A stretch of 27,010 bases of DNA, taken from the NCBI GenBank assembly GCA_000729835.1, contig JFHB01000305.1:1-27010 (forward strand), in the 5' to 3' direction. This stretch comes from Atkinsonella hypoxylon. Taxonomy: Eukaryota > Ascomycota > Sordariomycetes > Hypocreales > Clavicipitaceae. A model generated the notes under the pieces. The model was not told where the DNA came from. It ran no database searches and saw only the letters and a list, made by a program, of their open reading frames with translations. Below, in pieces: positions 11,501 to 20,480 of this stretch; within the stretch, counting starts at the first letter, position 1, and every line of letters starts with the position of its first letter. A program made the translations under genes and the position numbers.

Positions 11501-12506
11501 TAAAAAGTAAGGGTTTCTATAAGATCTATAGCTTTCTTCTAATAACCTATACTAAAGCTTCTTTTTTAATAAATTAACTAGTCTCTCTTATAGGCTAATA
11601 GGTATTAGTATTAACTTTACTTTCTAAGCTCTATAAGCAACAGTATAAATAACTTAAGGTAGTGTAACTAGAGGATTAATCTTTCTACACTCTAATAAGT
11701 TCTATACTAGTGCTGCCTTTTAGTTATAGAGAATTTCCTTAAAAACATTAACTTCTTCTACTATTAAATATTCTTACACTTATTTAACTATTTAATCTAA
11801 GCGCTCTTTTATTATTTAGAATCCTTAGGGTTTTTTACTAAATCTTTCTATAATATATTTAGTGTATTTTCCTAATTTATTTAAGTATACTTTTACCTCT
11901 TCTTACTTCTTCTATTTCTACTTAAGGTCTCTATTAAGTGTAAACCTATTTAAGGGAATATTGTCTTTTAGTAGAATCTTATTAGCTTTCTACTTATATA
12001 ATATATTTACCTTTAGATTAATTAGTTATAATTGCCTTAAGGGCTAAATCTCCTCTACAGCCTCTTTAAGTTAGCTTCTATACTAGTTAGCTATTCCCTT
12101 TATTATAAGGTTAGTAATAGCTACACCCTTATCCTTTATTATAAGCACTAGCTTCTTATTGTTATTTAACTTAGCTTTAAGACTCTCTTTAACTATTTAA
12201 TTATAGACTAAATCCTTAAATAACTTATTAATTAAGATTAGATTAACGCTAATAGCTATTGCTTTATCTATTACAGTTTTCTATTTAACACTTCTAGTAA
12301 CCCTTAAGACTAACACAATATTACTAAAACAGCACTTTAAGAGAAGCTTGCCTCCTTTATTACTGTGCTTAAAGGTAACTTTAGCTATACATATAAAAGG
12401 CATTCTAAGGATTAATTGTATATATAAAGACTTTAGCGTAACGTAAAAGCGAATTAGCGTCTAAACGTTTCTAAGGTACAGCTTTATTATTACCTCTCCT
12501 AACATT
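8560..12506 (-). pseudogene. Gypsy Pol: protease end, RT, RNase H, integrase
   Basis: This is the polyprotein that copies and inserts the element. Reading down the minus strand in one frame (codon first bases at positions 1 mod 3): the end of protease with Ile-Leu-Arg-Met-Pro near 12395-12415 (Arg likely from Gly of the usual ILG motif); RT with Gly-Ala-Thr-Asn-Ser near 11240-11260 and Phe-Leu-Asp-Asn at 11162-11173, where the catalytic Asp-Asp pair has become Asp-Asn; RNase H with SNLEIKY near 10560 and DSxVLIYxLNSAIN (RIP stops at both x) near 10430-10480; and an integrase core, where FLVFNKELE at 9617-9643 matches the usual FxVFDxGxE region with Asp changed to Asn, followed by a Gln-Thr-Leu-Ile-Phe-like helix. 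The frame stays the same from protease through integrase, with many TAG/TAA stops but no clear net indel. The C-terminal end near 8560 is approximate. Confidence 0.85.
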
Positions 12507-12511
12507 ATTAT
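12507..12511. repeat. Copia target-site duplication, left copy
   Basis: ATTAT, identical to 20348-20352 on the far side of the copia element. Five bases is the normal duplication length for Ty1/copia integrases. Confidence 0.93.
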
Positions 12512-13202
12512 TGAAAATAATAGGGATTACAGGACTAGATAGAAGAGGGTAGTGGTCTCTTATATTTAGCACCTGTAATTGCTCCTAGCAATTATCACGT
12601 AGTGGAAGCAGCAGCGGCCTAAATCAAGCTGTAGTGTATAGTATAGATCACGTAGAGGCAGTAGATAACTATAATAATAGTAGTATCTTATATTAAGAGC
12701 GCTGTAACAAATAAGTGAGGGTAGAATCTAGAATCTTTCTAGTCCCTTATAGACCTACTAACTATATTAGCGGGCTGTAGTCGCTAGAAGGGGCTTATAG
12801 GCTACTTTATAATTTCTGCAAAAAGATTTACTATATAAAAACAAAAAAATCGACTTACAGCTATATAAATAAGACGCCTACGTGCATAATTTAATAAATT
12901 TTACTAATAATAAGCAACCCTTATAAGCAACCCTATTTAACAATTATACCATTAGATAGCCCTAATTCTTAGCTTTTAAATAGTATACTTCTTAAATTTC
13001 TACTATTGCTAGTTGTAGAGAAAATCGCTGTTAAAGTTAACTATAGGTTAGGCAACTTTGCCTTAGTTAATTCTAGATGTTTTGCATCTAGTAACAGCGA
13101 TATCTCTACTAAAAATTAACGTAACAAGACCTAATAAGGGTCACATAATAGAGCAACTAGTAGGCATAAAAATAGGCTATACAGGGTAGCTTATTTTTAA
13201 CA
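12512..13202 (-). repeat. Copia 3' LTR
   Basis: 691 bp, aligning without gaps to 19657-20347. About thirty-odd differences are mostly transitions in CpA/TpG context, so they reflect RIP more than elapsed time; a few transversions cluster near 12690-12700. It ends CA at 13201-13202 on the plus strand (the minus-strand LTR begins TGTTAAAAATAAGC). Confidence 0.96.
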
Positions 13203-13212
13203 CTCCCTCTAG
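13203..13212 (-). other. Copia polypurine tract
   Basis: The minus strand reads TAGAGGGAG immediately before the LTR start TGTTAAAA. It is the expected position and composition for the plus-strand primer. Confidence 0.75.
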
Positions 13213-13452
13213 AAATATAAGAAGTAACTAGTTCTATAAGCAACTTAGCTCCTTTAAAGGATATCTAAGTTAGAATTAACTAACGAAATACAGTACTAAT
13301 AACAGAACTAAATAATATAACTAATTCCAGCAATTCTAGGGTAGTTATAGTTAAATATAACTAGTTGTTGTTAATTATTTTTGTTGTTTTCGATTTTTAA
13401 CTGTTTTTCGTTGCTTTTCGATTTTTTAAGTGTTTTTTGTTGCTTTTATAAG
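13213..13452 (-). other. Copia 3' untranslated stretch
   Basis: This lies between the Pol stop and the purine tract. It has repeated TTTTCGATTTTT-like runs at about 13377-13445 on the plus strand. No coding signal. Confidence 0.6.
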
Positions 13453-16400
13453 CTAGCTAGAAAGCTCTAGTAACTTAATGAATTGTTGATGCTTTTAAAT
13501 AGCAAGAGGCTTAGTTAGGCTATCTGCTAGCATCTAATTTGTATTAATATAACTAACCTTAGCTATACCTTTACGAATCTTTTCCCTAATGTAGTTAAAC
13601 TTTAAAAGAGTGTGCTTAGTCCTACTATACAACGTTAGGTTGTAAGCAGTAACTATAGCACCTTAATTATTACACCTAATAGGAATAGGAGGGGTTAAAG
13701 GCAGCTTTATCTCCTTAAAAAGGCTGTAGAGCTACTCTAATTCCCTAATAGCTTTAGATAATGCATTGGATTCTGCTTCTAAAGTGGAAAGAGCAATAGT
13801 ACTAGCTTTCTTCGATTTCCAGCTAATAGGTCCACTAGCTAGCTTATATAGATAAGCATAGGTTGATTTAGAAGAGACTTTATTACTAGCAAAATCGCTA
13901 TTGCAATAACCAAGGAGGGTCTTAAGTACTTCTTTGTAACTAATAGAGCTATTAAAAGCTTTAGAAGAAGACCCTAGTGGTATAGAATGCTTATAAATAA
14001 TGGCAAAGCTTCTAGTACCACTTAAGTACCTTAGGAGGTGCTTAGAGGCGTTTAGGTGCTCTATATAGGGCTTAGCTAGGAAGGTTGATAGCTACTGAAC
14101 GGAAAAAGCAATATTAGCCCTAGTTAGCAACATTAGGTACATTATAGTGCCTATTATGCTCTAATAAAGCTTATAATCGGATTTTAAGAGAAGTTTTGTA
14201 ACTAGTTACTTTAGAATCCCCGGCTGTATAGGGATAGAAGCTAGCTTAGCATCTAGCATTTTGAATCTTTCTAGGGCTTTAAGGATGTATTAAGATTAAT
14301 GGATTTTAATAGACCTTTTAGACCTATTATGGGTGATTTAAACGCCTAGAAAGAATTCTACTGGTCCCCTATCTTCTATTAGATAAGCTTTATGTAATAA
14401 CTTCTTTAGCTTGTTAATATAGCTTAGATTTAGACCAATTAGAAGACAGTTATCTACGTAAGTAGCAATATATGTAGATGTAGCTGGGTTATAAAAGACT
14501 GCTGGGTCTAATATAAGAGGTTTAAATCTATGTTTTTGAAGTAATTCTGTTAGAATTTGCTGCTATTCTCTAGGACTTTGCTTTAGACTATAGAGGGATT
14601 TTTCTAGCTTAATTACTTGCTCTTTAGAGGGCTTGTAATTACAGCTTTTTAGTAGCTTAGCTACTAATAGCGTTGCTTCTGTAAATTTAACGAATCTATC
14701 TAGGATTTCTATATAAATAGCTTCCTTTAGCTTGCTATTTAAAAACGCTCCTATAAAGTCGATTTGCTTAACTTCCTAGTTATTAAAAGCTGTAAGAGCT
14801 AATAATATACGCTAGCTAGAAGGAATACTAGTTGCAGCAAAGGTCTCTAGATAGTCTTAACCTTCTATTTGCATAAATCCCTTAGCAATAAGGCGGGCCT
14901 TATATTTAATAGGATTATTTTCTTTATCCTTTTTAAGCCTATAAACAAGCTTATTCTTTAGAACTCTTCGGCCCTTAGGTACTTAGTCTTTCCCTATAAA
15001 TTTAAAGGTTCTAGCAGCTAATAGCTGCTTAAATTCGCTATAGGTAGCTTCTATCTAATGCTGCTTAGCAGAGCTTTTTAGGGCTTGCTTCTACGTGTTA
15101 GGAAGTTCATCCTTATTACTATTAGAAGTAATAGCTGCTTTAGTCCTTGCCTTAAAGCATAGATCCTTAATTAAGGAAAATATGTCTCTATCTAAATCTA
15201 TAGCATCAGCATTAGCTTTAGCTTCTATAGTAGCTTCTATAGGTGTTTCTATAGGTATAGGGGCTTTAGGGGCCTCTATAGCTTCTATAGGGTTGCTTAG
15301 TAGAAGAGCTTGATCTATAGGTTCTAGTGGATGATTCAGCATATCTAGATGACTAGAATAAGGATACTTAGGAGTATAATTATCCACTAATTGCTGGTTA
15401 TCGATTTCTCCCTCTAAAGGATTATCTACTATAGAACCAATAGGAACCTTAGGGATGCCCTATGAAATAGGACCTATTCCTTCTATAATTTTAACGAAGC
15501 TAGTCTTTATAACAGCTTGTTTAGAGGGGATGCATATTAGATATACATTAGAACCTAGTATAGCTAAAAGTCTACTAGGAATAGTTCTTTTAGCTAGCTT
15601 CTGCAACCTAGATCGTTGTTCTAAAGGAATTAGAACTTCGCAATAGGAGCCTATAGCCCTTATTTTAGTAAAATTAGGCTTATAGGTCCTAGAAGGCTCT
15701 AAATCAGCTAGATATAGCTGTTTAGGACTTAGTAGTTTAGTACTATTCGCAGTAGTATTAACTAAATCCACTATAGCAGAAAGGATGTAAGACTATAGAT
15801 ATAGAGGTAATTGTAACTACTATAGGGTAGCACGCAAACGGTTTAGAAGTACCCTTATAGCTCTCTCTATTAGCCTATTCTGTTTGTAAATATAGAGGTA
15901 AGAGGTGCTAAAGCAAATACCCTTAGAAGATAGCTAAGCTTACAACCTAGTATTAATTTCTATACTACTATTAAAATAAAGGTGTTTAGAGTAGCAGTTA
16001 TACTGGTTTTTTAATTCCTTAAAGAAGCCTTTAATACAGCTATAGAGAGTAAAACCCTCTTTATTAGCTAGATTAAAAGACTACTTATACTGTGATTTTC
16101 TATTAATTAGAAAAAGAACTAGAGGCCTCTTATTGTGCAGTATAGGCTCTATTTTAACGGTATCTCCCTCTATAATATCTAAACATCTAGGGGGGTTAGG
16201 AATAGCATGCTTGCTAGGTCTTCTAACAGCTTTAGCTTAGTTACAAGCTAGGCAGTTAAAATCCTTTTCCTTGATTTTTGTAAAATTAGGAATACCTTTA
16301 GTAATAGAAGCAGTCTTCTTTAGTAAAGGGAGTCCTATATGCCCTAATCTAACGTACTAAGTAGCAGCTAATTCTAGGAGCTTCTTATAGGAAGAAGAAG

Positions 16401-18691
16401 CAGTAGGATTTATACTACTAGAATTATCATTAGAGCTAGCTTCCTGTTGCTCCCTATCTTGCTAGATCTCTTGAGAACCACAGGCCTCGTTTAAGGGATC
16501 TAGACGGCTACTTCCTCCAATATCCAGCAACTCAGGATTTAGACCTTCTAAATCCCCGTTATTAGAAGGAATCTAACTAGGAGCCCGTTTAGGAACTAGG
16601 GCTAATGGCTCTATAGCATCGTTATTGGTATTATCTTCTTCTTTAAAATCAGATAATTCCTCGATTCGGCTATATTCCTCTAGATTAAAACTAGGCTGTT
16701 AAGGGATTTAAACCTCTATAGGATAACTAGCATTATAACCGCCATTATAACTATTGCTAGCTAGAAATCCTATATAAGAGAGATTAGCGTGGTTTTTTAC
16801 ACACTCTAGGGGTCTCTTGCCCCTTAAGCTATAAGAAGAAACCATGCTTTTTGGGATTTAGAAGCCTACAGCAGCTTCTATTAGCTAGAAATAGCTGATT
16901 TCTAAGGAGAGTGCCCCCTATTAAATAGTGCTTTAGACCACTAATTAGGTTGGTATCTAAACCTGGGCAATATAGAGCATCCTTTAGAGCTAAAGGCCTG
17001 TATTTAGCTGGATTTATACTAACTAGTACCTAGAATACAGCAGTTCCCTGTCCTTTAGGATAAATAGGACCTCCTCCAGTAGCAATAGGCGCGGTTTTAC
17101 CCTTTTTTATAGGCTTAAAAGTCCTAAAAAATGCCTTATTGTTAACTATATAACAGGTAGAACCTGTATTGTATAGTAGGGAGTTTTTAATTATTCCGTT
17201 AAAGTAATTAAAAGAAGGGGTATTATTACTAGTAGTATTAGTATCACTAGTAGTAGATTCTGTATCTAAATCGTAAGAATTATCACTACTAGAACTGCTA
17301 GAATTATTAGATTCTATAGTATCCTAGTTGCTAGTGGATAGGTTATAACAACCTATAGTAAAGGCAGCTTCTCTATCCTTATTCCTAGAATTTTTGTTAC
17401 TTCTTCTTCAGCCCTTCTACTTCTTCTTATTCTTAGAGGCTTTATTTATATCTTTAGAGGCATTAGAATCGTTAGAATTAGAATCAGAATTCTTCTTCTG
17501 ATTAGGAGGATTCTTTCCTTAGTTAGCTTTATTATTATTAGAACTATTAGAATTAGAAGCTTTATAACTAAGAGCCTTAGATATAGAGGAGCTTTTATCT
17601 CTTTGTTCTTCTAATAAGTTAGCTATAAGGAACTGTAAATTCAGCATTTTTACAGATAGACCTTGTGCTCTAGCAGCTCTAATAGAATATCGCTGCCTTT
17701 TAGCCTAGCTAGGGAAGGTCTTCTTTAAAGCATTAATATAATGATTTACCTAGTTAATAGGATTAATAGCTACACTATAGAGCTATAATCTAGCTAGTAA
17801 ATTATTAAATTTAGCATTAAAGGCCTCTAAAGATCCCTTATAGTTCAAAAACAATAAGTTATAATAACTAGCATATAGCGTACTACGTTATATTTTAGCA
17901 CTCTGCGAATACTGCCTAACTAGAACGTTATAGGCATCTACAGGGGACTTATGCCAGCTTATAGCAGCTTAAGGTCTAGATTAGCAACTATCTCTTATAA
18001 TTATAAGGATAATAGCTTGCTCTAAATCTACTAATGTACTAGCTATACTAGGATTATTAATAAATTAAGGGAATCCTAGTGCCCTAAATTAAATAGTTAA
18101 AGCTTACTTCTACTATTTAAAATTTTTAGGGCCTTTTAGCTTAGCAGCCTCTAGAATAGAGTGGACCTTCTTATTTAACTCTTTTATAGTGCCTTTATTA
18201 AAAGCAGGCAGAAAAGTAGCACTATTAGAGAAACTAGAAGGTTTAGGGGCTTTAAAAGAGACTTTAGAAGCTCTTTTAGAAGTAATAGGATCTACTACCT
18301 TAGAGGGAGACCCTATAGAGAGATTACCTATAGATGTAATTATAGTATCTAATTTACTTAGTAAATCAGCTATATTACCTTTATTTTGGCTTTGTTTTTC
18401 TTTACTATGCCTAATGAATCTATTTAGGGTCTCTTATTGCTTATCTATTTGAGCTTTTAGATTAGCTTGCATATTATAGACTTACACTACTCTTTTAGAA
18501 GCTAATCTAGCTTCCTTTAGAGCTTTCTTAGCTGTATAATCTTCTTTATTAGAAGAGGAATCTACTGGCTAAGGGGGGGACCTTGCTGGACTAGAAAAGC
18601 TAGTAGCAGCAGCTAGATTAGCTAGTGTACTAGAACCACTACCCCTTTTAGGGCTTGTGCTCTTTCCCTTGCCTGTTCCTTTCGGTGCCAT
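13453..18691 (-). pseudogene. Copia Gag-Pol polyprotein (Gag-PR-IN-RT-RH), many stops, one frameshift
   Basis: A single polyprotein that packages, processes, integrates and copies the element. The start ATG at 18689-18691 begins MAPKGTGKGKS; it is the only ATG fitting the Gag frame. Gag (about 18690-17400) is Ser/Lys-rich, and no CCHC knuckle was seen. Protease: Tyr-Asn-Thr-Gly-Ser, with NTG at 17162-17170 in place of DTG. Integrase: an Arg-Leu-Gly-His-Ile-Gly block at 16331-16360 and Cys-Leu-Ala-Cys at 16242-16256 (HHCC), with the core Glu at 15865-15867 in QNRLIERAI. RT: a Lys-Ala-Arg-Leu-Ile-Ala-Lys-Gly block near 14890, and Tyr-Val-Asp-Asn at 14449-14460 where YVDD is usual. RNase H: GYCNSDFA near 13890 and LEAESNALSKAI near 13750-13800. 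The best preserved open parts are 15091-15387 and 15460-15771, in the IN C-terminus/linker. Gag and PR are in one frame and IN to RH in another; the switch is at the A6 run (T6 on plus, 16793-16798). Stop at 13453-13455. Confidence 0.95.
16793..16798 (-). other. Frameshift at homopolymer in copia Pol
   Basis: Up to this A6 run (minus strand) the Gag/PR frame reads into Val-Cys-Lys-Lys and soon hits a stop; after it the next frame reads Asn-His-Ala-Asn-Leu-Ser and on into integrase. One extra A explains it. It could equally be an assembly error. Confidence 0.8.
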
Positions 18692-19640
18692 TTTAAGGGT
18701 TTAAAAGTAGCTAATTTAACGCTCTTTTATAGCTAATTATAGCCAAATTACAGTGGAAATAGTAGTAAATAACAGTAATAACCTCTACTAGATATTAATA
18801 GATTGCTCTATTATAGGCCTAGAAGTGCCCTATATCTTTAGAAATTATACTAAGATTTTTCTCTAATTTCTTTTGTAACAGGTATAACAGGCTCTAAAGG
18901 CTGCGTTATATCGCGATTTATATGCGCATACAATTTGTATAGCAGACCAGATTAACAAGCGGTCGCGAGGGGCATAAAACATAGGTTCTAGCTATTTTTA
19001 GCTAAAAAATTTAGGAGATTCTTCTCTAATTAGGTTCTAATAAATCAGTAGAGACCTAAGCACAGCTAATTTAGGGATATCTAGCTAATTCCTACTTCAA
19101 AATCCTAACTAGTGGGATTACCACACAAATTAATTCTGCAACCGAAAACATAGGAATATCTGCAATAAGAGCTGTTAGGCGTGCACTATAAATTGTAGTA
19201 TAGCTACTAACAGAGGTGCACAGGGTGCACGATATATAAGATAACAGCACAACAACAAGCGATGTAGTGCAGCGCTAAGCTTATTTCTTAATAGAAATAA
19301 TTAATTAGGCAGTGCCTAATAAAACGATTCGCAGTGCGAATATAATGTATATAGATGTATATATTTTAATGTTGCGCAACGATAGAACCTAGCTATTAAG
19401 AATAGCTTTAAAAGTGTGTATACACAGGGTGTATAGAGTGCAGGAGGCACAGGGTGGGCAGAATGAAAACACTAGTATAGTGGCTAGCGATGTGTGTGCA
19501 GCAGGTATTAATAGCTTCCAGCAAGCTACTAATTTTTAGCAGCGATAGCTGCTAGCGCAGGTCTTAATATAGCTTCTAGTGGGTAATACAGTACACAATA
19601 GTAGATTTTTAGCGGGCTAACAGCTTGCAGATAGGTCTTC
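18692..19640 (-). other. Copia 5' leader, long and hairpin-rich
   Basis: About 950 bp separate the primer-binding site from the Gag ATG. This is the least RIP-altered part of the window, with abundant CA, TG, TGA and TCA. No ORF of note. From about 19170 to 19555 it has a run of short perfect hairpins (see the hairpin entry), and two related segments begin GCAGGTATTAATA (19501) and GCAGGTCTTAATATA (about 19557). Such leaders carry packaging and dimerisation signals in LTR elements; that role here is inferred from position only. Confidence 0.7.
19172..19554. repeat. Series of short perfect inverted repeats
   Basis: Perfect stems: CTGTTAG/CTAACAG (19172-19178, 19207-19213); GTGCAC, loop AGG (19216-19230); TTATTTCT, loop TAAT (19281-19300); ATTAGGCA, one-base loop G (19304-19320); ATTCGCA, one-base loop G (19327-19341); palindrome GTTGCGCAAC (19371-19380); AGCTATT, loop AAG (19391-19407); TATACAC, loop AGG (19419-19435); TAGCAGC, loop GATA (19537-19554). 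CACAGGGTG occurs three times, near 19219, 19423 and 19448. Confidence 0.85.
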
Positions 19641-19656
19641 CGGGCTTATAACCTAT
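19641..19656 (-). other. Copia primer-binding site, initiator tRNA-Met half type
   Basis: Plus strand CGGGCTTATAACCTAT directly abuts the LTR start at 19657. It resembles the anticodon-stem-loop strand of initiator tRNA-Met (GGGCTCATAACC), with C of the CAT anticodon turned to T, as RIP would do. Ty1/copia elements such as Drosophila copia and yeast Ty5 are known to prime from a cleaved half of this tRNA; the match here implies the same. Confidence 0.75.
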
Positions 19657-20347
19657 TGAAAATAATAGGGATTATAGAACTAGATAGAAGAGGGTAGTAG
19701 TCTCTTATATTTAGCACCTGTAATTGCTCCTAGCAATTATCATATAGTGGAAGCAGCAGCAGCCTAAATTAAGCTGTAGTATATAGTATAGATTACATAG
19801 AGGCAGTAGATAACTATAATAATAGTGGTATCTTTTTTTGAGAGCGCTGTAACAAACAAGTAAGAGTAGAATCTTAAATCTTTCTAGTCCCTTATAGACC
19901 TACTAACTATATCAGCAGGCTGTAGTCGCTAGAAGGGGCTTATAGGCTACTTTATAATTTCCGTAAAAAGATTTACTATATAAAAACAAAAAAATCGACT
20001 TACAGCTATACAAACGAGACGCCTATATACACAATTTAATAAATTCTACTAATAATAAGCAACCCTTATAAGCAACTCTATCTAACAATTATACTATAAG
20101 ATAGCCCTAATTCTTAGCTTTTAAATAGTATACTTCTTAAATTTCTACTATTGCTAGTTGTAGAGAAAATCGCTGTTAAAGTTAACTATAGGTTAGGCAA
20201 CTTTGCCTTAGTTAATTCTAGATGTTTTACATCTAGTAACAGCAATATCTCTATTAAAAATTAACGTAACAAGACCTAATAAGGGTCACGTAATAGAGCA
20301 ACTAGTAGGCATAAAAATAGGCTATATAGAGTAGCTTATTTTTAACA
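19657..20347 (-). repeat. Copia 5' LTR
   Basis: 691 bp, collinear with 12512-13202. It should contain the promoter of the element on the minus strand, but no core promoter could be assigned. Many CA/TG positions seen in the other LTR are TA here and a few the other way round, so both copies were mutated independently. Confidence 0.96.
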
Positions 20348-20352
20348 ATTAT
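20348..20352. repeat. Copia target-site duplication, right copy
   Basis: ATTAT, matching 12507-12511. Confidence 0.93.
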
Positions 20353-20480
20353 AAGCTTATATAACGTAAAAGATATAGTAGTAGTCTTTTGCTTTATTGG
20401 AGTTATTTTTAAATTAAGCTCTTTAATAAGGTCCTTAGTAATAATGTTCCCTTATAAACTATAATCTATAAAACTATTAA
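20353..20480 (-). pseudogene. Gypsy protease, N-terminal half, cut by copia
   Basis: The retroviral-type aspartyl protease starts here: Phe-Ile-Asp at 20464-20472 marks the active site (the following Ser/Thr-Gly is degraded to Tyr-Ser), then Gly-Asn-Ile-Ile-Thr-Lys-Asp-Leu-Ile-Lys-Glu-Leu and a Thr-Ile-Ser-Phe-Thr-Leu strand. The copia is inserted just after this strand; the protease resumes at 12506 and reaches its Ile-Leu-Gly-like motif near 12410. Taking out 7836 + 5 bp keeps the frame (20466 and 12403 are then in phase), which independently confirms the insertion. Confidence 0.85.

Larger units (their letters stand above)
12512..20347 (-). mobile_element. Ty1/copia LTR retrotransposon, full length, defective
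   Basis: A 7836-bp element with two 691-bp LTRs that both start TG and end CA, a perfect ATTAT target duplication, a primer-binding site beside the 5' LTR, a purine tract beside the 3' LTR, and a Gag-PR-IN-RT-RH order, which defines Ty1/copia. It sits inside the gypsy protease domain. RIP has hit it less than the host gypsy, but dozens of stops, a one-base shift and Asp-to-Asn changes make it inactive. It is the youngest layer of the nest. Confidence 0.96.

Noticed and set aside
11862..12047. 61-codon plus-strand open frame
   Set aside because: It is antisense to the well supported gypsy Pol frame, and its composition is low-complexity Tyr/Phe/Leu.
15095..15313. 72-codon plus-strand open frame
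   Set aside because: Shadow of the copia Pol frame on the minus strand, where an Ile/Glu/Pro-rich linker gives an open complement.
15455..15646. 63-codon plus-strand open frame
   Set aside because: Antisense to the copia integrase C-terminal region, which has clear homology-like content.
18189..18452. 87-codon plus-strand open frame
   Set aside because: Antisense to copia Gag, which has a supported start at 18691 and reads through this interval.
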